Source: JAKPUX01 sp035353815 (GTDB taxonomy: Bacteria > Zhuqueibacterota > Zhuqueibacteria > Residuimicrobiales > Residuimicrobiaceae). From it: a stretch of 64,000 nucleotides of DNA. The stretch is taken from positions 1-64,000 of the forward strand of contig DAOQAG010000018.1 of the NCBI GenBank assembly GCA_035353815.1. Direction: 5' to 3'. The notes beneath the pieces were generated by a model. That model saw nothing but the letters and a program-made list of their open reading frames with translations. It did no database searches and had not been told where the DNA came from. Below are positions 34,580 through 44,800 of this stretch, in pieces (position 1 is the stretch's first letter; each line of letters opens with the position of its first letter). A program made the position numbers and the translations under genes.

Positions 34580-35818
34580 ATGCGCGACAGGGAGGTAGGA
34601 AAACGGGGCCGCTGCAGCCGCCACCTGCCGGCGCTGCAAGGAGCCGGCCCCCTGCTTTTTGTGTGGCTGATCGCCCTGCCCGCTCTCGCTGCCCGTCCCG
34701 TCCCGAACGATAGCACTGTAACCGCTCCTTCCTTGCTGGCCCAGCTGGATCAGGATATAGCCGACGGCCGCCTCGATGGTTTCTCGCTGATTCAGGCCGC
34801 CTTCATCCTTTCCGGTGCGACTGAGGAGGACAGCCTGCGTTACTACCTCTCCTGGTATGATGATCTGCTCGGGAGGCTGCGGGCGTGCCATCTCGATCCC
34901 TTCCGGCGCCAGGAATCGGCCTCCACTGTCTTCAGCTATCTTCATTCCTTTTATTTGCGCGAATACAAGGAGGAAGCAACGACCCTTCTGGATGTCGTGC
35001 GCCGGCAAAAATTTAATTGTGTGGCCGGCACGATTCTCTACAATCTGGTTTGCGCCGATCTGGGATGGCCAACGGAGGCCTTTGAAACGCCCACCCATGT
35101 CTACACCATCTTTAGTGATTTCACCCAAACGGTCACGGTGGAAAACACCTCGCCGATGGGTTTTAATATCATGCGCAACCTGCGGGCCTATTCCGGCTAT
35201 CTGCTGGACTATTATCCGCAGAATCGTGCAGCCCAGATTGGTCTGGACCGCATCTATGCTTACGAAAATTCCCGCGGCCGGCGCATCAATAATACCGAGC
35301 TGTTGGGCCTGCTGGCCTATAACCGCGCCTATTTTGCGCAGCGGGAGAATAATTTTGCCACCGCCTATGAATTTGTCCTCCTCGCCCAGGAGTTCAATCG
35401 GGATTCCCGCTCCAATGTCGCCTTCGAGCAGGATCTCTATTTCCGCTGGGGCCAAACCCTCTTTGAGAGCGGGGCCTATGACCGTGCTTTTTCGGTCTTC
35501 GCCGATGGGGCTTACCGCTATCCCGATGTGAAGGCGTTGGCGCAAAACTGTTGTGCCGCCTTTTTTCAGGGATTGCGCAAGTACCGGCGCGAGGGGAACT
35601 GGCCCGAGAGCCGCCGCCTCATCGTTGAAATGGCCGAACTCGATCTTCTCGATCCCGCCCGGCAGCGGGAGCAGGAAGCAATCCTCGAGGCGTGGGCGGA
35701 ATATTTGTATAGCCGCGCAGATGGCCCATCTCTGCGCGAATGTCTCGACCTGCTGGCGCCGGAGGATGCGTCGCGCTGGCAAGCGCTCCGGCGCGCGGCC
35801 GAGGAGCTCCCGAAATAG
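34580..35818 (+). CDS. Secreted transglutaminase-like protein with helical repeats, unknown function
   Basis: 412 residues from ATG 34580 with AGGAGAG immediately upstream. Residues 20-40 form a signal peptide (LLFVWLIALPALAA). A papain/transglutaminase-like core is suggested by KFNCVAGTILYNLVCADLGW (Cys at about 142) followed by ETPTHVYTIF (His at about 165). This is the C...H pattern of transglutaminase-like proteins with an N-C-x-x-x-T nucleophile helix. The C-terminal 200 residues are helical with TPR-like units (LAYNRAYFAQRENNFATAYE, LFESGAYDRAFSVFADG). I do not recognise a named family. The third catalytic residue is not certain. Confidence 0.6.
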   Translation: MRDREVGKRGRCSRHLPALQGAGPLLFVWLIALPALAARPVPNDSTVTAPSLLAQLDQDIADGRLDGFSLIQAAFILSGATEEDSLRYYLSWYDDLLGRLRACHLDPFRRQESASTVFSYLHSFYLREYKEEATTLLDVVRRQKFNCVAGTILYNLVCADLGWPTEAFETPTHVYTIFSDFTQTVTVENTSPMGFNIMRNLRAYSGYLLDYYPQNRAAQIGLDRIYAYENSRGRRINNTELLGLLAYNRAYFAQRENNFATAYEFVLLAQEFNRDSRSNVAFEQDLYFRWGQTLFESGAYDRAFSVFADGAYRYPDVKALAQNCCAAFFQGLRKYRREGNWPESRRLIVEMAELDLLDPARQREQEAILEAWAEYLYSRADGPSLRECLDLLAPEDASRWQALRRAAEELPK

Positions 35819-35850
35819 GCAAGCGCTATCGTCTGTAATAGCAGGAGAAG

Positions 35851-36996
35851 ATGATGCTGTTCTACGATCTCAATCATTTTCTGCGTCTCTCTGCAGATCT
35901 GAACTATCTGCTGGTGGTCAAGCCGACCAACTGGCGCAGCGTTCTCGAAGGAGTACTCGGCGAACATCGGCCGACCGCGGCAACTCAACAGATCCTCATC
36001 GAGACCATGGAGTACATCGATGGGGTCTATGGGCACAAGCGGCGGCGCCTGGGCGCACAGGCGATCATCCATCCATTGCGGGCTACCGCCCTGCTGGCCG
36101 GCAGCATGTCGACGATTCTCCACCTCGATCTGATGGCCTCCCTGCTGCATGACCGTTTCGAGGATTTTCCCCCTGCCAGCGAGCCGGCCGATTTTGGCGA
36201 GCTGATCGATGCTCCCCTGCGCGCCATACTGTTCAACTTGCCCGAAGATGAACGCTGGTTTCTGACCGAGCGGCTTTACTGGTTGACCAAGCAGCCCGGT
36301 GAAAGCTACTACCGCTATATCGGCCGCATGCTCCACCAGGCGCGCCGGACGCCCGAGGCGGTGCGCGTCAAACTGGCGGACCGCCTCGATAATACCCTGG
36401 ACATGCGCATGGATTTGAAGGACACCTTCAATCAGGTCGACTTTTTTGAACAACTTTTCCAGATGATGTTCCTGCCCAGCTATCACCCCTACAAACCAGA
36501 GGTCCCCCATGCCGTGCGTACGAGCATGGATGGCTCCGAACGCCTCTATCAGTTGTATAAAAACATCGTGCTCATCTCCCTGGTGCGGCAGAGGCAGGCC
36601 GCCGCGGACGATGCCATTTCCCACGCCCTGTTCGAGGCCCTCGTTCGCGCCAGCATCAAGGAGGCCCAGAGAATCGCCCTGCACATCTTCTCCTATCATC
36701 AGACCAACATCAGCCGGATGCGGGAACTGGTCATCGAAACCATGATTTACGTGAATGAGGGCGGGGTGGACGCCGTTACTGCGCCCAAGCTGGGGAAAAA
36801 ACTCGATGGCCTCTTTGTGGAGTATTTCAGTGTGCCTGACAAAAAGCTCCGCAGGAAGAAACTTCAGGAATTGTACAAGGATAAGGATTTGATGGTCGAG
36901 GCTTCCCTTGCCTTTATCGTCATCTTTTACCGCTTTCTCGATGATGCCGGCTATTTTGTGCACGGCATCAGCGAAGAGGGCATCCACCCGGAATGA
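35851..36996 (+). CDS. HD-domain protein resembling RelA/SpoT hydrolase domain
   Basis: 381 residues, soluble. Metal-binding pattern His74 (AIIHPLRATALL), His100-Asp101 with Glu104-Asp105 (SLLHDRFEDF) and Asp177 in VRVKLADRLDNTLDMR matches the HD domain of (p)ppGpp hydrolases (H, HD, ED, D-x-x-x-N-T). There is no synthetase or TGS domain; the C-terminal half (from about 200) is helical and unknown. It may hydrolyse (p)ppGpp or another nucleotide, but the C-terminal half is unlike known small alarmone hydrolases. It follows the transglutaminase-like gene by 32 nt. Confidence 0.65.
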   Translation: MMLFYDLNHFLRLSADLNYLLVVKPTNWRSVLEGVLGEHRPTAATQQILIETMEYIDGVYGHKRRRLGAQAIIHPLRATALLAGSMSTILHLDLMASLLHDRFEDFPPASEPADFGELIDAPLRAILFNLPEDERWFLTERLYWLTKQPGESYYRYIGRMLHQARRTPEAVRVKLADRLDNTLDMRMDLKDTFNQVDFFEQLFQMMFLPSYHPYKPEVPHAVRTSMDGSERLYQLYKNIVLISLVRQRQAAADDAISHALFEALVRASIKEAQRIALHIFSYHQTNISRMRELVIETMIYVNEGGVDAVTAPKLGKKLDGLFVEYFSVPDKKLRRKKLQELYKDKDLMVEASLAFIVIFYRFLDDAGYFVHGISEEGIHPE

Positions 36997-37068
36997 AAGC
37001 GGAGGCCGGCCCGATGCTCTCCCCCCGATCAGATCGCCGGAATCCGGGCTTGAGCCGCCGATATTTTG

Positions 37069-37100
37069 TTTTGAATTGTCCCTGATTTTGGATACCTTTA
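37069..37100 (+). promoter_or_regulatory. Predicted promoter of the peptidase/GH2-like pair
   Basis: TTTTG, 19 nt, TACCTTTA, a 7-of-8 match to TAnnTTTG at the preferred spacing. It lies in the 137-nt gap after the HD-domain gene. The leader to the first ATG is about 30 nt. Confidence 0.5.
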
Positions 37101-37133
37101 TGGTTATCAAAATAATGGTCCATCCCACCCTGA

Positions 37134-39200
37134 ATGAGAATGCGCATGTCCCTGCCAGCGAAGAGGAGTGCCGGAACCATCCGGCTGCTTTTGACGGGTA
37201 TGATTACCATCACCCTGTTTGCGCCGCGCGTCCGGGCGTCCGGGCTGCCTGAGACGACGATCACGCGGACCATCGCCGCCCTGGAAGAGCGCCACGGTGC
37301 CGGGGCGCAGCCCCGAATCGAGCGCGGCGTGCGACAAGCCGCCGCACTCTGGCGAGAGCAAGACGGTTCGGCGGCGGAATTCAGCGAATTCTGTCTTGCC
37401 CAGTTTGTCGCCGATTCCGCCGGCCTGGAAGCCCTCCTGACCCGGTGCGAAGGTCATCTCGAAACGCTCTACGGTCATGCCCATGAGGTGGGCCGCGACC
37501 TGGCGCAGCCCCTGCAGCTCGAGATCGGGCCCGTCCTGCCGGTGGATTATCTTTTTGCGGAATACAGCCCTTTTGCGCACCTCTCCGAGGATCTCTTCGG
37601 CACCCGGATAGCCTTCACGGCGCTGCTCAATTTTCCGCTTTACTCCTTGGCGGAACGGCTGCAGCTGGGCGCCTCCTGGAATCGCACGGAGTGGGCGCAG
37701 ATGCGCCTGGCCAACCAGTTCAACACCCGGGTGCCCGCCGCTGCCTTGCAGGAAGCGAACCGGGCCTATGTACAAGCCGACGATTATATCTCCAATTACA
37801 ACATCTATATGCACGGGCTGGTGGACGAAACGGGCCGCCGCCTTTTTCCGGAGGGATTGAAACTGATCACGCACTGGGGATTGCGTGATGAGCTCAAGGG
37901 GCAATACGGCAACAAGGAGGGGCTGGCGCGCCAGCGTCTGATCGCCCGGGTCATGGTGCGCATCATCCGCCAGGAGATCCCGCAGCAGGTCATCGATTCC
38001 CCCACTGCAGTCTGGGCGCCCTATAGCAACCAGCTCCTGGTGGAGGGCCGGATGGCCGCGGCTGCGGCGGAGCCGGATGTACGCTATCTCCAGCTTCTGG
38101 CCACCTTTCAGGCGGAGCGCAAGATCGATCCCTGGTATCCCGGCGAGCCGACCAAGATCGCCCGGCGCTTCGACCGCGAACGTGAAATCCCCGAAGCCGA
38201 CTTTGAGGCGCTGCTGACCCGGATGCTCACCGATCCGGCAGCCAGGGAGGTGGCCCGTCTTATCTCCCGGCGCCTCGGCCGCAAGCTCGAGCCCTTTGAC
38301 ATCTGGTATAACGGCTTCCGGTCGCACACGGATTACTCGGAAAACCAGCTCGACCAGATCGTCAGCGCCAAATATCCGACCACCGCGGCTTTTCAGGCGC
38401 AGCTGCCGCAGATCCTGACCGGACTGGGATTCGATGCGGCGACGGCAGCCTGGCTCGGCACCAAGATCACCGTGGATCCCTCGCGCGGCGCCGGGCATGC
38501 CATGGGGGCGATGCGCCGTGACGACAATGCGCATCTGCGCACGCGGATCCCCGCCGAGGGGATGCGCTACAAGGGCTACAACATCGCCGTCCATGAACTC
38601 GGCCACTGCGTGGAGCAAGTTTTCTCCCTCAACAAGATCGACCTTACCCTGCTGGCCGGCGTGCCCAATACGGCCTTTACCGAGGCGTTCGCCTTTGTCT
38701 TCCAGCGCCGCGATCTCGAACTGCTTGGACTGGCCGGGGCGGATCCGCAGGCGCGCCACTTGCACGCGCTCGATACCTATTGGGCGACCTGTGAGATCGC
38801 GGCTGTCGGTCTGGTCGATATGAAAGTTTGGCACTGGATGTACGCGCATCCGCAGGCAACCCCGCAGGAACTCAAGGGGGCGGTTCTGGAGATCGCCGCC
38901 CAGGTGTGGAACACCTATTTTGCGCCGCTTTTCGGTGTCCGTGACGTGGTGCTGCTGGCGATTTATTCGCACATGATCGACAGCGGTCTCTATCTGCCCG
39001 ATTATGCCCTCGGGCACATCATCAGTTTTCAGATCGAACGCTATTTGCAGGACCGGAATTTGGGACAAGAGATGGAGCGGATGTGCAGATTGGGGATGCT
39101 GACCCCTGATGCCTGGATGCGCGCCGCTGTCAACAGTCCGGTTTCCGCGGAACCCCTCCTCCAGGCGGTGCATGAGGCGACCAGGGCGATAAAGTTATGA
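37134..39200 (+). CDS. Secreted zinc metallopeptidase, gluzincin type (M3-like)
   Basis: 688 residues. An N-terminal signal peptide (IRLLLTGMITITLFAPRVRA) predicts export. The active site is HELGH (His487, Glu488, His491) in NIAVHELGHCVEQVFS, with the third zinc ligand Glu517 in NTAFTEAFAFVFQRRD, 25 residues further on. That spacing fits the MA(E) group near families M3/M2. The start could also be the ATG at 37140 or 37146, and no clear Shine-Dalgarno distinguishes them. The last four bases overlap the start of the next gene (ATGA), so the two are translationally coupled. I cannot name the exact family. Confidence 0.75.
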   Translation: MRMRMSLPAKRSAGTIRLLLTGMITITLFAPRVRASGLPETTITRTIAALEERHGAGAQPRIERGVRQAAALWREQDGSAAEFSEFCLAQFVADSAGLEALLTRCEGHLETLYGHAHEVGRDLAQPLQLEIGPVLPVDYLFAEYSPFAHLSEDLFGTRIAFTALLNFPLYSLAERLQLGASWNRTEWAQMRLANQFNTRVPAAALQEANRAYVQADDYISNYNIYMHGLVDETGRRLFPEGLKLITHWGLRDELKGQYGNKEGLARQRLIARVMVRIIRQEIPQQVIDSPTAVWAPYSNQLLVEGRMAAAAAEPDVRYLQLLATFQAERKIDPWYPGEPTKIARRFDREREIPEADFEALLTRMLTDPAAREVARLISRRLGRKLEPFDIWYNGFRSHTDYSENQLDQIVSAKYPTTAAFQAQLPQILTGLGFDAATAAWLGTKITVDPSRGAGHAMGAMRRDDNAHLRTRIPAEGMRYKGYNIAVHELGHCVEQVFSLNKIDLTLLAGVPNTAFTEAFAFVFQRRDLELLGLAGADPQARHLHALDTYWATCEIAAVGLVDMKVWHWMYAHPQATPQELKGAVLEIAAQVWNTYFAPLFGVRDVVLLAIYSHMIDSGLYLPDYALGHIISFQIERYLQDRNLGQEMERMCRLGMLTPDAWMRAAVNSPVSAEPLLQAVHEATRAIKL

Positions 39201-41743
39201 CACGGGTGACGAAAACATCTTTCCGCTTAGGACTGGCGCTCTTGCTGATTTTTGCGGGCCGGGGCACGGCGGTCGAATCCTATTACGGCCTATCACGGCT
39301 GATGCAGGACTCCCTTGGGCGCCGAACCGCCATGCCGCTCGATGGCCTCTGGACCATGCAGATCGACGGCGGCAGCTGGCAGGGCTTTCAGTTGCCCGCT
39401 GCTCCGCGGTTGCGCGATCAGTTCACTTTTGTCAAGAAATTCACCCTCGACAGCAGCATGATCTCCACCGCCTACGAACTGGCGTTCGAGGGCATGGATG
39501 GATCGAGCACGGTCTACCTGAATAAAAAGATTATCGCCAGTCATTCCGCCGGCACCGCGCCGCTCACGGTCGCACTGACCGACAAGGATCTCTTCGTCAA
39601 TGCTGAAAACGAGCTGGTGGTGCAAATGGACGACCGGCTGGATTATCGCCGTTCCGTGCCTTTACTGGTGCGCAGCCGCGGCATTCCCCTGTCGGGCAAT
39701 GGCCTCTTCCGTCCGGTGGTTCTGCGCACCGGGGCAACGCCCTTCGTTGCTGCCGTCGCGTTGACGCCGGCGGAGCTGCCCGGAAGCGGATCTCTGGATC
39801 TGCGGGTGCGCGCGACCATTGCTCTGGGCCGGATGGACAGCCTGGCGCTCGCAGCACTGCCGCAGTTGCACGGCGCCGTGGAGATCGTCGATGCCCAGAC
39901 CACGCTGCCGGTCTACACTTCACCGCAACAACCGCTTTTTCTCTCCACCTCAGACACCACCAGCCTGCAGCTGACGGCAGCGATTTCGGAATTCCGCTAC
40001 TGGCGGCCGGGCGCGCCCCAGCGCTACCGCGTGGTGGTGCAGCTGCTCGAAGGGGGGGTGGCGATCGATCGCGCGGCCCTCTATTTTGGGCTCTCCCAGC
40101 CCAGGCAATGGCTGGAGAAAAGTACGGCCAGGAACGGCGGCTTCCGCTTCCATGCGGTTGAATGGATCGAGGATGCGGCGCAAGTGCTGTTGCCCCCGGC
40201 GGAACAGGAGCTGCGCATCGCTCAGGATCTGCAAGGAATGCGGGAACTCGGGGCCAATGCGGTGCGGCTTCCCGGCGTCGTCCCCGGCGAATCCTTTTTG
40301 CGCCGTTGCGACAGTCTCGGCCTGGCGGTGATGGCCGAGATACCGATGACCAATATCCCCTCGGCGCATCTAGATAATGCGGCGATCAAGCTCAAGGCCA
40401 AGAAAGCCCTCACCGAGCTGATTCTCGCCTGCCGCGATCATCCCTGTATCGCCGCCTGGGGTCTGGGCACCGGATATGATCCAGGAGAGCGGCGGGCTGC
40501 GGCCTTTCTCCGCGAGTTCGCGGAAATCGCCCGGAGCCTGGACAGCCGGCCGGTCTACGCCGGTATTCGCGGCCGCCATATCGCAGCCGGCCCCCTGCCG
40601 GTGGATCTGCAGATCGTCGAGGTGCCGCCCGAAAAGATCGCCCTCTTTAAAAGCGCCGCCTGGCGGCCGGGAGGGAACTATCTGTTCCAGTTCTCTTCTC
40701 CCCTGAACAACCGCGTCGCCAGCGACCGCTCCGCGCAGCAGAACCAGGCCTATTACCTCAAGATGGCCATTCTCGAAGCCGGTCGCCTCGGCGATAGCGC
40801 GGGTTTGCTCATCACCCCCTGGCGGGACTGGAGCGGCGAGAGTCCTCATACCTATTGGGGCCCGCGCGCCAACGGCCAGCTCTTTCTTGCCGGCTTGCTC
40901 GATGACAGCGGGCAGCAGCGGCTGGCCTGGCAGGTCGTCAAGGCCGCGTTCAGCGGCAGCGCGATGCCCGAGTTGCTGCCGGCCGATGTCGCGGCGGATG
41001 ATCCGGCTGTCTTTCAGATCATCAGCATCGTCCTGATCGTTCTGCTGCTGTTTTACATCCGCCGGGACAAGCGCATGAGCCATTATCTTCACCGGGCCTT
41101 TGTCTACCCGCACGGCTTTTACATGGATCTGATCGAGAACCGTCAGGTGAATCTCTTTTTGACCATCGTGGTGGGTCTGGCTTCCTTTTTGACCATGAGC
41201 ACGCTCGTGGCCAGTCTGGTCTATTTCCTGCGCGAGAACTCGCTCTTTGATGAAGTGCTGACCTGGCTCTTCCCCGGCGGCGCCGCCAAGAGCCAGGCGA
41301 TCGGCCTGATCTGGCATCCCGAGAGGATGATCGCCGTATTCACCGGACTGATGATCGGGATGTCCCTGCTGCAAAGCCTGGTGTACAAGATGGTCGTCTT
41401 CGGGCAGCGTCGCTACTTGCGTTTCAGTCAGATCGTCACCTTTACCTTTTGGGTGCCGGCCAATTTTATTTTCGCCTTGCCGCTGGCGGTGGTTCTTTTC
41501 CGGATCCTGGCCCAATCCAGCCTGGTGACGGCCGGCCTGGCTTATTTTGCGATCATTTTGGTCTGGTTTTTTCTGCGCGCCTTGCGGGGTACGCGGGTCA
41601 TCCTGCAGATCTCCTTTTTCAAGACCTTGCTGGTGATAATCGCCGCCGCCGCGACCCTCGCCCTGGTGCTCGGGCTTTATCTGGAGCAATCCCGAGCGAT
41701 GCTGGCCTATGGGGCCTATTACCGGGCGCTCCTCGGCTGGTGA
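39197..41743 (+). CDS. GH2-like protein fused to a polytopic membrane domain, probably not a glycosidase
   Basis: 848 residues. Signal sequence (LGLALLLIFAGRGTAV), then a GH2 sugar-binding jelly roll (about 45-175: PLDGLWTMQIDGG, YELAFEGMDGSSTVYLNKK), an Ig-like part, and a TIM-barrel (about 310-600). The GH2 acid/base motif, normally W-x-L-G-N-E, reads HPCIAAWGLGTGYD at about 414-427. Both Asn and catalytic Glu are replaced, so hydrolysis is unlikely. From about 610 the protein has five or six membrane segments (FQIISIVLIVLLLFYIRR, then LFLTIVVGLASFLTMSTLVA). I know no family with this arrangement. It overlaps the upstream peptidase gene by 4 nt; smc follows after 78 nt. Confidence 0.7.
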   Translation: MTRVTKTSFRLGLALLLIFAGRGTAVESYYGLSRLMQDSLGRRTAMPLDGLWTMQIDGGSWQGFQLPAAPRLRDQFTFVKKFTLDSSMISTAYELAFEGMDGSSTVYLNKKIIASHSAGTAPLTVALTDKDLFVNAENELVVQMDDRLDYRRSVPLLVRSRGIPLSGNGLFRPVVLRTGATPFVAAVALTPAELPGSGSLDLRVRATIALGRMDSLALAALPQLHGAVEIVDAQTTLPVYTSPQQPLFLSTSDTTSLQLTAAISEFRYWRPGAPQRYRVVVQLLEGGVAIDRAALYFGLSQPRQWLEKSTARNGGFRFHAVEWIEDAAQVLLPPAEQELRIAQDLQGMRELGANAVRLPGVVPGESFLRRCDSLGLAVMAEIPMTNIPSAHLDNAAIKLKAKKALTELILACRDHPCIAAWGLGTGYDPGERRAAAFLREFAEIARSLDSRPVYAGIRGRHIAAGPLPVDLQIVEVPPEKIALFKSAAWRPGGNYLFQFSSPLNNRVASDRSAQQNQAYYLKMAILEAGRLGDSAGLLITPWRDWSGESPHTYWGPRANGQLFLAGLLDDSGQQRLAWQVVKAAFSGSAMPELLPADVAADDPAVFQIISIVLIVLLLFYIRRDKRMSHYLHRAFVYPHGFYMDLIENRQVNLFLTIVVGLASFLTMSTLVASLVYFLRENSLFDEVLTWLFPGGAAKSQAIGLIWHPERMIAVFTGLMIGMSLLQSLVYKMVVFGQRRYLRFSQIVTFTFWVPANFIFALPLAVVLFRILAQSSLVTAGLAYFAIILVWFFLRALRGTRVILQISFFKTLLVIIAAAATLALVLGLYLEQSRAMLAYGAYYRALLGW

Positions 41744-41821
41744 CGCCGGCGCCGTGCGGCGCAGCAGCGATAGTATTCTGTGTTTGGTGATGGCTAACTC
41801 AACCTACTTCGATGGGGCTGT

Positions 41822-44800
41822 GTGTACCTTTCAGAGCTAACAATTGTCGGTTTCAAGTCTTTTGCCAAAAAGACGCATATCCGGATGCATGACGGCATCA
41901 CCGGAATCGTCGGCCCCAACGGCTGCGGCAAGAGCAATATTGTGGATTCCATTCGCTGGGTGATGGGCGAGCAAAAAAGCGGTGCCTTGCGCAGCGAAGT
42001 GATGGGCAATGTTATTTTCAACGGCACGGCCACGGCCAAACCCGTCGGCATGGCCGAGGTTTCCCTCAAGATCGAGAACACCGGCAATACGCTGCCGATC
42101 GATTACGCCGAGGTCATTATCACGCGCCGGCTCTTTCGTTCCGGCGAGAGCCAGTACCTGATCAACGGCAACAGCTGCCGTCTCAAGGATATCCTTGATC
42201 TCTTTATGGATACCGGCGCCGGTCCGCACACCTATTCGGTGATCGAACTGCCGCAGGTAGAGCGCATCCTCAACGGCAAGGAGGATGAACGGCGGCATAT
42301 CTTTGAAGAAGCGGCCGGGATCACCAAATACAAGCTGCGCCGCAAGGCGACCTTTCGCAAGCTCGAGTCGACTGAAAAGGACCTGATCCGCATTGAAGAC
42401 ATCATGTCCGAAGTGGAGAAGAATGTGCGTTCCTTGCGGCGCCAGGTAGCCAAGGCGGAGCGGTATCAGGAGATCATTACCGAGCAGCGCGACCAGGAGA
42501 TCAAGCTGGCGAACCACGACTACAGTCAGATTCTGGATGAACTGGAGCCCGCCGAGACCAAGCTGGACCTGATCAAGGACGAACGCGAGGGGGCTTCGAG
42601 CTCTCTGGCCACGCAGGACGCGGACTATGAGGCGACGCGGGCGCAATTGCTCGAGATTGAAAAAAAGTTGCTCGAAAACCAGCGCATGGTCTCGGATCTG
42701 GCGCGGGACATCCAGAAATTCGAGGAGCGGATCCTGGTCAACAAGGAGCGCATCCGTTCGCTCGAAGAAGCGGGCGTGCGTTCCAGCCAGGAGCAGGAGC
42801 ATTTCCAGGCCCGTCTGGTAGAGTTGCAGCAGAGCTACGATTCAACCCAGCTCCTTCTGCGCGAAGCCGAGCAGGGTCTGACGGAAAAGCGCACCGAATA
42901 TGAAAAGAAGAATGGCGAGTACCAGGCGATACGTGTGCAGTTCGAGACCAAGCGGGCGCTGGCGCGTGAGGCGGAGACCCAGGTGCTGCGTATCACCGAG
43001 GAATTGAGCCGCAAGCAGAATGAGGGCGAGCGTCTCAAGGCGACCGAAGAGAACCTGAGCCATCGCATCAAGCAGCTCGAAACCGAGGCGGTGCGCGAGG
43101 ATGCCCGGGCCGCGGAGTTGGCCGAGATCATCACCCAAACGCGGGCGGGGGAAGCCGGCCTGGTGGAGACCCTGGGCAAGAACAAGCAGCGTCTGACCGA
43201 GATCAGCCGCCGGGAGGAAGAGGCGAAGCGCCTGTTCGAAGTGCTGCAAAAGACCGAGTCCCAGGATCGCAGCCGGATCGAGGTGCTGGGTCACCAGGCC
43301 GAAATGGTGCGGCGCTTGATCGACACCCTTGAGGATTACCCGGCCGGGGTGCGTTTTCTCGCGACCCTGAAAAAAGAGGGCTTTGCCACGCACGGGCCTC
43401 TGGCCAATATCATTCGTGTTGATAACCAGCATCGTACCGCCATTGCGGCCGCGCTGGGCGAGGCAGCCACTTATCTGGTGGTCGAGGAGGCCAACATGGC
43501 CTTCAACGGCATCGGACTCTTGCGCGAAGAAAAGCGGGGCATTGTCACCTTTGCGCCGCGGCAGGAGGTTGGCGAGAGTTTACACGAGCGGCCGGCGCTC
43601 ACCGATCTCGGCGTGATCGGATGGGCCGATGAACTGGTCACCTGTGATGAGCGCTTCCAGGCGCTGGTCCGCCAGGTGCTGGGGTCCTTTATCGTGACCC
43701 AGGATCTGCAAACCGCGCACCGTATCTTTGCGGAGTTGCGGGGCCAATCCTACAATGTGGTGACGCTTTCCGGCGAGGTGCTGGCGCACAGCGGTTTCAT
43801 CCGCGGCGGCGTTCTGAGCAAGAACCAGTCCGATTTTGTCGGCCGTCAAGAGCAGCTGGCCGGATTGGTGCGCGAGATTGAAAAGCTGAATCAGGCTGCC
43901 GAGGCGCGCCGCGTCCAACTGGCGCAGCGTGAGACCGAGATCCAGGAAAACAAGATCGAGGCCGAGAAACTACGCAAGGATATTCAGGAATCGGAACAAG
44001 CGTTGGGTTCGCTGCGTATTCAATTGGGGCGGCAGACCTTTGAGGAACAGGCGCTGAACGAGAGCCGGGCCAAACGGGAGTCCGAGAAGCAGCGGCTGAT
44101 GGGCGAGGTCAGCCAGCTCGGGCACAACCTGGAGCTGCAGAGTCTGGGCGCCGATGATCTGCAGGCGCAGCGCAAGGAGAATGCCCTCAAGGCCGCAGCG
44201 CTGAGTGAAGAGATCAAAAGCATCGAGCAAGCGGTTGATCTGGCCGCCGGCCAGGCGCGCGAGATGAATGTGCAGGTTGCCCGGCTGCAGAGCGATTTTG
44301 AGGCCATGCGCCGCGAAAGTGACGGACTGAACCGTCAGATCGTCGAGACCGAGACGCTGATCAAATCGAGGATTGAAGAGGGCCGGCGGGCGGCTGCCGA
44401 GGTCCAGGAACTGAGTCAGGTCAACGAACGCTATGCTGAGGAGGCCGGCAAACAGCAGGCGCGCCGCCTCGAGGTGCAGGCGGTGCTGGATGAGCTGGAA
44501 GAGCAGCAATACCAGGCCAACACCCGGGTGGCGGAAGCGGAAAAGCTGATCCGCACCTCCAGGAGCAAATTCGACCTTCTCTCCGAATCCGCGCATCAGA
44601 TTGAACTGCGGGTCTCCGAACTCAAACTCAAGGCGGAAAACCTCCAGGCGCGGATGTGGGCAGAATTTGAGTACAAGCTGCAGCGCCAGCCGGCCGGCGA
44701 GGCGTTTGATGTCGAGGCGGTGCGCCAGCTGTTGGAGGGGGTGCGCGAGCGGATCAAGGAGATCGGGCCCGTCAATCTGCTGGCCCTCAAGGAGTATGAA

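Noticed and set aside
37107..39173. 688-residue open frame on the minus strand
   Set aside because: Antisense to the zinc peptidase gene, which has intact active-site motifs. The frame is open only because the sequence is GC-rich, and its translation is low in family-like motifs.
41744..41821. Terminator or promoter before smc
   Set aside because: A short GCGCC/GGCGC stem has no T run, and a TTTG-18-TACTTCGA match is poor, so neither was called.
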